Positions 22,500 to 34,020 of a stretch of DNA of 64,000 nt are shown here, one piece after another; positions within the stretch are counted from its first letter, which is position 1; the number at the start of each line of letters is the position of its first letter. This stretch comes from Arcuatula senhousia. Taxonomy: Eukaryota; Mollusca; Bivalvia; Mytilida; Mytilidae. The notes below the pieces were generated by a model that was not told the DNA's origin, made no database searches, and was given only the letters and a program-made list of their open reading frames with translations. A program made the position numbers and the translations under genes. The stretch is taken from contig OZ020309.1 in assembly GCA_963971305.1 (NCBI GenBank), forward strand, positions 4,519,001-4,583,000, in the 5' to 3' direction.

Positions 22500-23515
22500 C
22501 ATAAAACAGATTTCCAGGAGCCTGGAAGTTCACCTGGCTTCAAGGACTCAATGTATCAATATTTTTCATTGCCAGCATCCATCTTGAACCTTTGTAGTGC
22601 TCATTAAATGGGCTTTTAAACAAGCAACTGCTTGTCACTATTTTCTATCGTAGCACACCGCCTATAAAGTACAATCCACTTTTTGTTTTGGAAATAAGGG
22701 GCCATCTGACAATTTCACCCAAATGGCAATTTTGTAGAGCTCAATTACCAAAACATTTAAGTATGCAAAACCTTTTCCTTATATTCGTTGGTTCACATCC
22801 TATAAGGCTAAAATTTATGAAAGGATATGGAGCAAAATGAGCACGAGACCATATCACAAATAAAAACTGCAACTGCAATTAATTTTAATGAGCTGTTTGG
22901 TCATTGCGGTAATATATTCCTCTTTAAAAGTACTTGGACCCCAGAGATAGGAAATCCACATTATAAACATGAGGCTCCCAACTGGCTATAACAACGTTCT
23001 CAATGTATCAATATTTGCCATTGCCAACAGCCTGGAACCACTGTAAAGCTTAATTAACTGGAGATTTAAGCAATCAAAACCATAATTTTCATTATCTTTT
23101 ATCCTTTCAATATATAAGGCTTCAAGGGGACAATAACACTTATAACGTGGTCATCTGACAATTTTAATTCTTGGACAATTTTGTAAAGCTCTATTAGCTG
23201 AACATGAAGGCAAACAAAACCTTTTCTCCATCTTTTATGGTTCCATTCTGTTCAGATAAGGATAACAACGGGGTACCAGCCTATCGCTATGAAAAATCAC
23301 TTGAAATCCAAATGTGATACAAGTAGCACAAGCCTCGGATTTATCGTGTATGTCTGGGTTAATCTTCGAGAAACAAGAGGCGCCCAGGAGCCTGAATTGC
23401 TCACTGGTCCTTGAGCCATAAGGGTCTTTTCTTTAAGGAGTCATCTGACAACTGATACTCAATGGAGACTTTTGTGAAGCTCTAGTAAAGAGATGCACAT
23501 ATAAGCAAGCAACAT
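22500..23515. repeat. Degenerate ~160-bp tandem-core (MITE-like) array
   Basis: Recurring blocks gcaattttgtagagctc, agcaagcaac and catctgacaattttaat, with ccaggagcctg at both ends (22515 and 23384). The style matches the arrays at 44450-46680 and 54890-55760. No gene seen. Confidence 0.6.
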
Positions 23516-23524
23516 ATTTTTTTA

Positions 23525-26385
23525 ACGAAAAGGAAAATGAGTCATTTTCCTATTCAAAATCGAAAAGGAAAATCAAAAACGAAAAGGAAAATGGGTCATT
23601 TTCCTATTCAAAATCAAAAAAAAAAAAAAAATCGAAAAAAAAAATTTTGAAAAAAAAAATTTGAAAAGGAAAATGGGCCATTTTCCTATTCAAAATCGAA
23701 AAGGAAAATGAAAAACGAAAAGGAAAATGAAAAAAGAAAAGGAAAATGGGTCATTTTCCTATTCAAAATCTAAAAAAAAAATCGAAAAAAAATTTTGAAA
23801 AAAAAATTTGAAAAGGAAAATGAAAAACGAAAAGGAAAATGGGCCATTTTCCAATTCAAAATCGAAAAGGAAAATTAAATACGAAAAGGAAAATGAGTCA
23901 TTTTCCTATTCAAAATCGAAAAGGAAAATGAAAAACGAAAAGGAAAATGGGCCATTTTCCTATTCAAAATTGAAAAGGAAAATGAAAAACGAAAAGGAAA
24001 ATGAAAAACGAAAAGGAAAATGAGTCATTTTCCTATTCAAAATCGAAAAGGAAAATGAAAAACGAAAAGGAAAATGGGTCATTTTCCTATTCAAAATCGA
24101 AAAGGTAAATGAAAAACGAAAAGGAAAATGAATAACGAAAAGGAAAATGAATACGAAAAGGAAAATGAGTCATTTTCCTATTCAAAATCGAAAAGAAAAA
24201 TGAAAAACGAAAAGGAAAATGGGTCATTTTCCTATTCAAAATTAAAAAAAAAAAAAATCGAAAAAAAACATTATGAAAAAAAAAAATTCAAAGGGAAAAT
24301 GAATAACGAAAAGGAAAATGGGCCATTTTCCAATTCAAAATCGAAAAGGAAAATGAAAAACGAAAAGGAAAATGAATAACGAAAAGGAAAATGAATAACG
24401 AAAAGGAAAATGGGCCATTTTCCTATTCAAAATCGAAAAGGAAAATGAAAAACGAAAAGGAAAATGAATAACGAAAAGGAAAATGGGCCATTTTCCAATT
24501 CAAAATCGAAAAGAAAAAGGAAAAACGAAAAGGAAAATGGATAACGAAAAGGAAAATGAATAACGAAAAGGAAAATGAGTCATTTTCCTATTCAAAATCG
24601 AAAAGGAAAATGGGTCATTTTCCTATTCAAAATCTAAAAAAAAAAAAAATCGAAAAAAAAAAATTTGAAAAAAAAATTTGAAAAGGAAAATGAATAACGA
24701 AAAGGAAAATGGTCCATTTTCCTATTCAAAATCGAAAAGGAAAATGAAAAACGAAAAGGAAAATGAATAACGAAAAGGAAAATGAGTCATTTTCCTATTC
24801 AAAATCGAAAAGGAAAATGAAAAACGAAAAGGAAAATGGGTCATTTTCCTATTCAAAATCTAAAAAAAAAAAAAAAAATCAACAAAAAAAAATCGAAAAA
24901 AAAAATTTGAAAAGGAAAATGAATAACGAAAAGGAAAATGGGCCATTTTCCTATTCAAAATCGAAAAGGAAAATGAAAGACGAAAAGGAAAATGAATAAC
25001 GAAAAGGAAAATGAGTCATTTTCCTATTCAAAATCGAAAAGGAAAATGAAAAACGAAAAGGAAAATGGGTCATTTTCCTATTCAAAATCATTTGAAAAAA
25101 TCATCAAAAATTTTGAAAAAAAAAATTGAAAAGGAAAATGAATAACGAAAAGGAAAATGGGCCATTTTCCTATTCAAAATCGAAAAAGAAAAGGAAAAAC
25201 GAAAAGGAAAATGAATAACGAAAAGAAAAATGAGTCATTTTCCTATTCAAAATCGAAAAGGAAAATGAAAAACGAAAAGGAAAATGGGTCATTTTCCTAT
25301 TCAAAATTAAAAAAAAAAAAAATCGAAAAAAAAACATTTTGAAAAAAAAATTTGAAAAGGAAAATGAATAACGAAAAGGAAAATGGGCCATTTTCCAATT
25401 CAAACAACGAAAAGGAAAATGAATAACGAAAAGGAAAATGAATAACGAAAAGGAAAATGGTCCATTTTCCTATTCAAAATCGAAAAGGAAAATGAAAAAC
25501 GAAAAGGAAAATGAATAACGAAAAGGAAAATGAGTCATTTTCCTATTCAAAATCGAAAAGGAAAATGAAAAACGAAAAGGAAAATGGGTCATTTTCCTAT
25601 TCAAAATCTAAAAAAAAAAAATCGAAAAAAAAAATTTGAAAAAAAAAAATTTGAAAAGGAAAATGAATAACGAAAAGGAAAATGGGCCATTTTCCTATTC
25701 AAAATCGAAAAGGAAAATAAAAAACGAAAAGGAAAATGAATAACGAAAAGGAAAATGAGTCATTTTCCTATTCAAAATCGAAAAGGAAAATGAAAAACGA
25801 AAAGGAAAATGCTTCATTTTCCTATTCAAAATCTAAAAAAAAAAAAAAAAAATAGAAAAAAAAATTTTGAAAAAAATTTCAAAAGGAAAATGAATAACGA
25901 AAAGGAAAATGGTCCATTTTCCTATTCAAAATCGAAAATGAAAATGAAAAACGAAAAGGAAAATGAATAACGAAAAGGAAAATGAGTCATTTTCCTATTC
26001 AAAATCGAAAAGGAAAATGAAAAACGAAAAGGAAAATGGGTCATTTACCTATTCAAAATCTAAAAAAAAAAAAATCGAAAAAAAAAAATTTTGAAAAAAA
26101 AATTTGAAAAGGAAAATGAATAACGAAAAGGAAAATGGGCCATTTTCCTATTCAAAATCGAAAAGGAAAATGAAAAAAACAAAAAGGAAAATGAATAACG
26201 AAAAGGAAAATGAGTCATTTTCCTATTCAAAATCGAAAAGGAAAATGAAAAACGAAAAGGAAATTGGTCATTTTGCTATTCAAAATCTAAAAAAAAAAAA
26301 AAAAATCGAAAAAAAAAAATTAAAAAAAAAAATTTGAAAAACGAAAAACGAAAAACGAAAAACGAAAAGGAAAATCACTTGTGTT
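23525..26385. repeat. A-rich satellite with 14-bp core and ~228-bp higher-order unit
   Basis: Built from CGAAAAGGAAAATG cores. They alternate with palindromes of the type ggaaaatgagtcattttcc (centre TGAGTCA), ggaaaatgggtcattttcc and ggaaaatgggccattttcc, each followed by tattcaaaat. Poly-A spacers recur about every 228 bp (near 24630, 24858, 25090, 25308, 25608, 25832, 26060 and 26288). It is open in several frames, giving Lys/Glu/Ser-rich text, but nothing supports translation. Confidence 0.95.
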
Positions 26386-26390
26386 AGGTT

Positions 26391-27072
26391 ATATATACAT
26401 CAATAGAAAGCCAGATTTATCAGCTTTCTAAAGATACAGACAGTTGTGACAAATTAGCAATCATTAAAAATAAACAATCCATTGAATAGTGTCCTTTTTA
26501 TGACAATTACATGGGGAAAAAGTGGGACTGAAAAATATAGAATGGACAAAAAAAACATTTTATTTTTTTAGTCTAACTTGTAGAGATAAAGGTCTTCTCT
26601 TTTTTAAGTCCACTTTCAGGGTACGATCGCCGTTTTTTAAAAACAGCATTTTACTTCGTGTAAAAAAAACTTAAATTTACCTCTCTTTGTAAACAGGAAA
26701 TTCAGTGATTATCCCCCTTTGTACACATTCACTTATTTTATTTTTTTAAATAAAAATCAAACAAAAACTTACTTTATCTTCCAAAATGAATTCCAAATTT
26801 TATAATTGATGCAAAAAATATTCACATTTTAATCATTACTACCATAAATAGCAAGGGGGGCCCCCTGTACCTATTTTTAGCCATATGTAGACCGTTGGAT
26901 TTTATACGAAACTATGGACCACATCCATAACAACGGATTCCAATATGGCGACGTGTTTACATGACGACACAGTAAAATATTACTACATAACGTCACCTAT
27001 AACAACATGACACCATGTCAACGTAATCAATATTGGAATGTTTACGTACGAACAATAATGCACCATAATCAT
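26391..27072 (+). repeat. ~680-bp unit, copy 1 of a direct repeat (copy 2 at 63321)
   Basis: Starts tatatatacatcaatagaa where the satellite stops. It matches 63321-64000 in the same orientation with roughly ten small differences. It includes aagtccactttcagggtac, aaggggggccccctgtacc and ccaatatggcgacgtg. The unit may extend past 27072, because copy 2 is cut by the window end. Confidence 0.9.
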
Positions 27073-27075
27073 AAA

Positions 27076-27635
27076 ATAAAATAAGCCTTGCAGTGATTTA
27101 GCTAATCTCAGCCTATGACAAAACAAAATTTAAAAATGGAAAGAAACAGGGTCCTACCTCAACTGCTGAGATGTATCCTTGAAAGTTTTCAATCCTGCGT
27201 GATATCATCAAACCTTCATGCCGTTATTATCCGCCAGGTTTCTAAATTGGATCTCCTGGTGTCAATACGACCGAGAATTATAAATATTGACACCGAAATT
27301 CAAAATCTTCAAAACCTGGCTGAATGAATGTTGACATTTTGTTTGTTGTCGACGTACTGAAGCGCGATATTCTCTGACAGGGAAATGACGTCATGAAGAA
27401 GTTAATTCGTCCCCGCTTAGTGTTGTCCACAAATATTTGGATGGTATTTGCACAAATTATTTTTAAGATTGCATAATATTACTGATCAAAGGTTTATTTT
27501 AACAAGAATGCCAATGCCATGGTTGTCCAGGGTGATTAAAATCTTAGACTAAAATAAAAGAAGGGCCGGGCTTTTCATCATTGACATAATTAATTATTAT
27601 TTTTTTTATTTTTATTATTTTTGACTTCGTCCGAT
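27076..27635. other. No supported gene
   Basis: Contains a 70-codon + frame at 27115-27327 without recognisable domain, and CpG-containing sequence near 27340-27420. It may continue the 26391 repeat unit. I see nothing else. Confidence 0.4.
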
Positions 27636-27639
27636 TTTA

Positions 27640-27775
27640 GGCTAAAGCCTACGCCATATTATTTCTGTGTTTTATGTTGTCTGTTTTTCGTGTCCTGTTC
27701 TCGTTGGTGTTAACTAGTTTTGCCTCTGCCCTTTCGGGCTTTTGACAATCGGATGCCCCATTGGCACGCACCGGT
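27640..27775 (+). repeat. Retroelement family P1, tail only
   Basis: tgttttatgttgtctgttt, ctagttttgcctctgcc, ctttcgggcttttgac and atcggatgccccattgg match the last ~130 bp of the P1 tail. Confidence 0.7.
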
Positions 27776-30058
27776 TAAACGTATCGTTTTTCAATGTTGT
27801 TGCCCTTTGCAGATAGAGAAAAGCTGTTCCTTGCTGAAACTTTTACCTGATTAAGCGTTCCAGTAGTCTCCATTAAATTTAAGTTGGCAGATGACCTTTA
27901 TAGGATACAAATGTAATAGCTCGACGTTTTAAAGAAATACAATTAGAGATGTTCTTAGAAAGTAATGTTTGCTTGAAATTCCTACATCTTTTGTTGGTCA
28001 CTGAAACTTGAATTAGGTTTTGGGTAAAGTAACACAATACAAAGCACACATATTTTTAAAATGTAATTTTGTTTGCCATTGCTGTTAGATGCAGAATTAT
28101 CATTTTATTCAAAGGTGATCAGAACATTTCTTAATTGTAAATGACGTAAAATCATAAAGTTCAAGATTAATAATCAAAATGATTCTATTAACATAGCAAG
28201 TTCGACCCCTAGTATCATGCACAGTAAAATCTAAACATTGTAGTGTGTATAGTTCTTTTGTCATCGTAAAACTTATGGTCATGCAGTCGGGTACAGATTT
28301 CAGCAAACACTCAGGCCTCGTATGGGCACTAATTTCGCGCTTTTGCTATTTGATTTGTTTCTTCATTCCTATGGGGCAGACAACTTACAATAACGGCTAG
28401 ACAAAAACATCGTAGATCAGCTCCCTCTTTTTACATGTACCTTACTTTCTGTTACTGATATATTGATAATGGCCTTTAATTGGGCAATTCCTAAACAGAG
28501 TTCTGCTTAAGCAGCGGCCCTTTGATCATACATGAAATATCAAAACTGATTGTGGGATTGTCATTATCCAAGCTCTAAAACAGGAGTTCGAAAAATGGCA
28601 ATGAAAAAGCAAATTAAGACGTATTAAAGAAACAATAAAATGTCTTATTGATAACCTTATGATGGCAGAATAATCACTCGTGACCGTCTATAATAAAAAT
28701 AAGGAGCACTTTACGAAATTCTTTGACAACTAGATTTATTTAATTGCTTTATTCAGCTATATCAGGGAGATGAACATGAAAGGGGTAACACAACGAACGT
28801 GAAATGATGATGAATTGGAGGAAATGGAGACACAAGGCTAATAGAGGAGAAGATTTTCGATTGCCACTGGAAAAGGATTTGGTATGAACGGCAATTTTAC
28901 ATACTGCATGTGGATCCTACGGGTCCTATTCTTATCGAACCTGCAGCATGGTTCTTTAACGTGCAAAGAACCATAACGGTTTTCCGAATTATAGCCTAAC
29001 GACCACGATTTTAATATGACAGGGCTGCCTAATTTTGAACCACCTGGTAAACACATACAAGGCAAGTTTCTGAGCAATTTTTACCGACAAGATCTAGCGC
29101 TGCTGCGGGCCTTTCCGTCAGTTTAAACCCAAAGGGGTTTTGATAATCAGTCGGTTCCTGGTTAGATTCATAAAAGTATCATTAGACAGATGATTGTTGT
29201 ACTACAAAAATATCTGACGCTTTTTGTGTTTAAGGCGAACACGTATAATCAAACACTGTTTCAAAGTCTGAGAGGGAAAAGCTATTTTTTCCAAGGTTTT
29301 TTTTTTATATAAATGCAATACTAGTATATATTAATTAATAATCGTCCTAAACAATCTACGAACATTTTATAACATAATCTAAGACTACATGTACTTGAAT
29401 TCATGCAAAAGTTTCATATGTAATGCTGTGCGCCGTTAAGGACGTAGATTTTATCCAATTTATGTACAATTTAAAAGAGAGTCCTATCATTTTTTGAGAA
29501 CGTAGATTTTTAATCTATCAAACTTTACGCTCCGACCACTGATCAAAAGAACTCAATTAACTAAAGGTAAAATGAGTGTTGTCACAATCGCAATCAACCT
29601 ATATGGCATGGTATATACATGTATAAATGGTATATACCCCCGGTATAGCAATTCACATATAGCCTCAGACCTGTGCGTTCGATGTTTTATTGTAGTAATT
29701 GTGCTAGTGAAACCATACTTGTGAACCTCAGGGGATGTGACGTGCACCGGGTGACACCCCTAAATCCGCCACTGGTTTATTTAAAAGAAAATACTTATTA
29801 CAATTTATACATGCTAGTGTTTGACATACTTTTAATGCTGTTTATGCCCGACAGGGCATCCTATCTCAAATTATTCACTAGCATTTTGTTATCATCGTAA
29901 TTTGTTTTTCACACCAGTCTGGAATAAACATTGGGCTTTGGCGCACACAATTCAAGCCAAAAATATATTGGAACAATATTTAACAGTAAGCGTTTGAGAA
30001 ATTAAGGTAGATAACAAGCATATGTGTCTCATGATATACCGGTGGCCTGTCTGAAAAG
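27776..30058. other. Unassigned, no gene seen
   Basis: AT-rich, with short frames only. A ggtctg-free block at 28890-29060 has weak similarity to the family C elements (gcatggttctttaacgtgc). At 29730-29775 there is ccctaaatccgccactgg, a short motif that looks repeat-derived. No convincing exon. Confidence 0.4.
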
Positions 30059-30217
30059 TATTTGTTAGAATGACACATTTTTGCTGCAATTTCTACACTA
30101 AATCATAACAAGGAAGAAATTGCAGCAAAAATGTGACATTCTAACAAATAATATTGTGGAAATTGAAGGTCAGATCTTCTTGGAATACTGATCACTGACC
30201 TTGAATTTCCACAATAT
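30059..30217. repeat. Two adjacent near-perfect hairpins
   Basis: Hairpin 1: arms 30059-30094 and 30115-30150, 36 bp with one mismatch and a 20-nt loop. Hairpin 2 starts at the next base: arms 30151-30173 and 30195-30217, 23 bp with one mismatch and a 21-nt loop. Both pair within themselves. This could be a foldback or MITE-type element, or a source of hairpin RNA. Confidence 0.85.
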
Positions 30218-30364
30218 GTATCAGCTGTAACGCAAAATTTAGCCTGAGATTAATAAAGAAGGTTGTACAGATAAGTAGATAGACAGTCTTCAACTTTTGT
30301 TGATGGTCATATGCATTGTAGCACCATATTTATTTGTATGTTCATTTAAGTATTTGAAAAAGAG

Positions 30365-30487
30365 TTTTTTTTACCTCGAAAAATAAGGTTACCATCGGGA
30401 CGAGCCTCAGATGACTTTACCTACTAAATTAATGTTCTGACCAGAAAAGAAACATCTGGGTCACACACCAACTAGGGTGATAATTAT
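30365..30487. repeat. Half copy of the 52575 foldback family
   Basis: ctgggtcacacaccaacta, gggtgataatta and cctcgaaaaataaggtta match one arm and the centre of the foldback at 52575-52707. The other arm is missing or strongly decayed. Confidence 0.5.
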
Positions 30488-31097
30488 ATATTATGACTTC
30501 TTTGCATTCTTGTAACTTTGAATACTTTTTTTCTATTTTATTTAGATAATCATTTATCATTAATACTCTGTTCCATCCATAAAAGTAGTACCGGTAGATA
30601 GCTGATTTTAAATTATAAACATCGACCAATCGAATGACAAGACTGTCGCATATATTTATATTTAAACTTGAGTTTTAAAAAGCGCTGTATTCAGAACAGG
30701 CAATTATTGAAATAATTGTGCTTTTAGTTGTAACTGTAAATAAAGCGAAATATGTTTTTCAGAACAGAAACTTTGTTTGAAAAGTTTCTTGTGATTTTGA
30801 TACTGGATTGTTTTTATGAATCGTTGACAGGTATGTTCATTCTATATAGATGAAAACAGTTTAGTTAATTCATGTTTTTTTTTCACAATAAATGTATTTT
30901 TTGTCTACAATGGTTTCTTTTTGTAACGTATGTTTTAAACAGAAGCAGGTATAGTGACCTAAATGTAATCCGAAAAGACCAAAACAAAATCCGTAGACGT
31001 AAAGTCTTTAAAAACACACTGTCACAAAATATAAAAAATAATCGAATATCCATATATATTATGGATATCCATAGATATCCATCTCATATATCCCCCG

Positions 31098-31499
31098 GAA
31101 CTTGAGATAAAGGACAAAACGGATTCTAGGAAGTCTGCTTCATATTTAGATCTACATCTCGAAATAGACTCTCAAGGAAAACTATCAACAAAGCTCTATG
31201 ACAAACGTGATGACTTCAACTTCCCAATCGTCAACTTTCCCTTCGTGTGTAGCAACATTCCGTCCGCTCCAGCTTATGGAGTTTACGTATCACAATTGAT
31301 TCGTTACTCCAGAGCTTGTGGGAGTTACATCGATTTCCTTGGCAGAGCGTCACGTTTGACACAGAAATTGCTAACACAGGGTTATGTTGCTCCTCGGTTG
31401 CTGTCTTCACTCAAGAAATTTTACGGTAGACACCATGTACTCATAGATAAATATGGGATTTCTATCTCTCAGATGAGTGCAGATGTCGGTTTGTCATAG
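31098..31499 (+). CDS. Retroelement P1 reverse transcriptase, C-terminal fragment
   Basis: Open for 133 residues to a TAG. It contains SASYLDLHLEIDSQGKLS, TKLYDKRDDFNFPIVNF, SNIPSAPAYGVYVSQLIRYS, SLKKFYGRH and ISISQMSADVGLS at the C-terminus. This block follows the catalytic palm in a reverse transcriptase type common in invertebrate genomes. The FLD-type strand followed by a YDKR motif recalls Penelope-like elements, but I hold that class tentatively. The palm (YxDD) is absent because the copy is 5'-truncated. The longest and least damaged P1 copy here, it is followed by the standard P1 tail. Confidence 0.8.
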   Translation, partial: ELEIKDKTDSRKSASYLDLHLEIDSQGKLSTKLYDKRDDFNFPIVNFPFVCSNIPSAPAYGVYVSQLIRYSRACGSYIDFLGRASRLTQKLLTQGYVAPRLLSSLKKFYGRHHVLIDKYGISISQMSADVGLS

Positions 31500-31775
31500 G
31501 GTTTTGTTTTGTCTTCCTTTACCGGATTTGACACACTGAATTGGAAATTGGCAGCGCGGCGGGTGTGCTATAGCAGGCAGGAACCGCTTACTCTTCCGGA
31601 GCACCCGAGTTCACTCTTGTTACGACTTGAGTTCGCGTTGTTGATTTCTGTTCGGTTGTTTTTATGTTTTGTGTTTCCTTGTGCTGTTCTTGTTCATGTT
31701 TACCGGTTTTGTCGTTGCCTTTTCGGACTTTTGACACTAGAATGCCCCTTTGGTGCCTCTGCTTATCCAAAATAA
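31500..31775 (+). repeat. P1 3' untranslated tail
   Basis: Starts right after the stop codon. Landmarks: accggatttgacacactga, gtgtgctatagcaggcagg, ctcttccggagcacc, cttttcggacttttgac and the end ggtgcctctgctt. This region defines the tail used to recognise the other copies. Confidence 0.85.
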
Positions 31776-32455
31776 ACCGCAATTATCAGCGTGGACTCAA
31801 AGCGAAACGAAAGTGACAGCTGGTGCTCTGGTATGGTAAGCGGCGACATACCCATCGCGTTAAAAGTTATAGTGAACTCGTACGATTAACAATGTCAAGA
31901 ATCAAATTGAATAATGGTAAAAAAACTGTTGTAAGATATTTTACAAAGTAAGCTAAGGGTTTGACAATTTGAATTGGAGGGGGCCTTACTTGTATCCAAA
32001 AAATATTTTGAATCTTTTTAAAGTATATTGGTAGCAAAGGTGAAGGAAAACATGACGTTAACCGTGAAATTTTCGCGACAGTTTTATTTGTCACATCGCT
32101 AGCGCAAAAAATAAACGGCGCGAACATAATTGTCTTTAATTGTAGTTTATGGACAATAACTTAACAGCGCGAATTGAAAACTGCGTAAAATTAATTCAGT
32201 AGTCCAATCACAAAAACGGCGATGCGAAAATTTCCCGCTTAACAGTATTTCAAAGAAGGACTTCTGCTATTACATATAATGCTCATTACGAAAAATATCT
32301 CGACATTTGTCATGATGCATTTAAAAGCTTCATATTTTCTGACCAGAACAAAAAAAGCCCCCTTTTAAGTTGCATGTAAATGGTGGTCCCTTAACCAAAA
32401 AATAAAAACGTTTTTACACAACAAAATTATTTTTGTAAATATTTGGTAGAATCAA
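31776..32455. other. Unassigned, no gene seen
   Basis: Contains gcgcgaattg, gcgcgaacat and gcgaaaatttcccg-type motifs near 32060-32240. No exon or known repeat recognised. Confidence 0.4.
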
Positions 32456-33557
32456 TGTATAGAAATAGAAATAGAAATAGCTTTATTCCAATTAAGGGCC
32501 CTATAATAGAGCATACAATTACATATAAGTGATTATGACAATTTGTGACAGTAAATAAAATTATAACAGATTTATTAATAACAACAACTTAATAATTTTA
32601 CAGAGGCAGAGCCAAGTAGTACATAATATGATACAGTTACATGTATGAAATACATGTATGCATGTATTTATTATGAGAATATTATTGAACAAATAAATCA
32701 GATGTTGCTATAAGCAAGTGACATAAAGTTATGCTTCAATATTTCATGTTCTTTTTAATTGAAGACTTTGATATACATAATTTCCAAACTCTCTGAGCAA
32801 ATCTAAATCTTCTTGTATGTAAATCCAATTAAATTTTAAACTGTTTTGTAAATTATTATAGTTTTTGCAATAATGTAAAATCTTATTTGAAAAAAAAATA
32901 TCTCTTAATTCAGCATAATGGACATTCAATAATAAAATGTAATTCGTCCTCTGTTTTATTCATAGTACAATATTGACATTTTCTTAAATGGCAACGCGAC
33001 GGGTGTGCTATAGCAAGCGGGAACTGCTTGCTCTTCCGGAGCACCTGAGTTCACTCTTGTTTCGACTGGAGTTCGCGTTGTTGATTGATATTCAGTTGTT
33101 TTGTGTTTCCATGTTTTACGTGTTGTCTGTTTTTGTCCCGTTCTTGTTTGTGTTTGCTGGTTTGGTCTCTGCCCTTTCGGACTTTTGACATTCGGATACC
33201 CCATTGGTACCTCTGCTTCTTTCCTTAATGATCTTTCAATATAATTTTTTGAGTATCTATCTGTCTCTATCCTTAAGGGATGTGCACTTATTCTGATCTT
33301 GCATAAAGCTTGTCGAAATCTAAAATCTTTTAAATTTAAGTATTTTTCAAATCTAAATGTAGTTAAACGAAAAATATGTATAAAGTTTCCCTTGCTCAGA
33401 GTTTGCAATCATATTTCTATAATCTCTCCAAAATTGTTGAAAACTATTCAGTAGCTTATCTCTCAATTGTTTAATAAATTGATTAACGCTTAGTTTTTTC
33501 ATTTGGTTATAACATATATTAAGTTTTTTCATAATATAATCTATACTAGAATACCAT
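32456..33557 (-). pseudogene. LINE (non-LTR retrotransposon) 3' end
   Basis: On the - strand: NQFIKQLRDKLLNSFQQF, FRFRQALCKIRISAHPLRI ETDRYSKNYIERS and, beyond a nested insertion, KCQYCTMNKTEDELHFIIEC. This is the typical C-terminal order of many LINEs (RISAH.L.IE..RY, then C..C...EDE.HF...C). Stops and a frameshift near 33390 break it. The 3' end has an (agaaat)n-type tail at 32456-32480, and the 5' side stops where the large TIR element begins. Confidence 0.8.
32989..33219 (+). mobile_element. P1 tail nested in the LINE
   Basis: A 231-bp P1 tail (gcaacgcgacgggtgtgct to ctctgcttc) splits the LINE reading between ERSLRK and CQYC. The flanks ttttcttaa (32979-32987) and tttccttaa (33220-33228) form a 9-bp target duplication with one mismatch, supporting insertion by retrotransposition. 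Confidence 0.85.
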
Positions 33558-34020
33558 TAGTGGAGCGGATACCTGACAAAATAGTTCATTTTATGATACA
33601 AGCATCTAACTTTGCACATTTCTTTCTTATGATGTTCTTATAGAAATAAAAGTGTGAGCCACTCAATTTTTTTCAATTTTCAAGATGGCCGCCACATTTT
33701 ATAAAATTGCGGAAAATTCCATTCCAGAATTTGACAAATTGACCGTACTTAGTAGTTTTGATGGCCAATGACCTAGATTTCATGTATAACATATATAGAT
33801 ATGTCAGTATTTACTGTAAATACAATTTAGTAAAAACTGTGCAGTGCGCATGCGCGCAGTTAGACTGACAGTGTTATATAAATTCATGTACATTCGCATG
33901 TACAAGTGCAAAATGCTGTACACTGCAATCCTGACCTATAGCACTTACAATAACCTGTACAAACTCTCTTACATCCACATTTTAAGAGCTCTTGACACGA
34001 CGCTGCTATAGGCTGCAAGC

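Noticed and set aside
23808..26337. Lys/Glu/Ser-rich open frames across the satellite
   Set aside because: They are translations of the CGAAAAGGAAAATG repeat, open in several frames on both strands, with no start context or splice support.
27115..27327. 70-codon frame as a gene
   Set aside because: No recognisable domain, no supporting splice sites, and probably part of a repeat unit.
31509..31775. 88-codon + frame in the P1 tail, and similar frames in other P1 tails
   Set aside because: It starts after the RT stop, lies in the untranslated tail and is not kept open in all copies.
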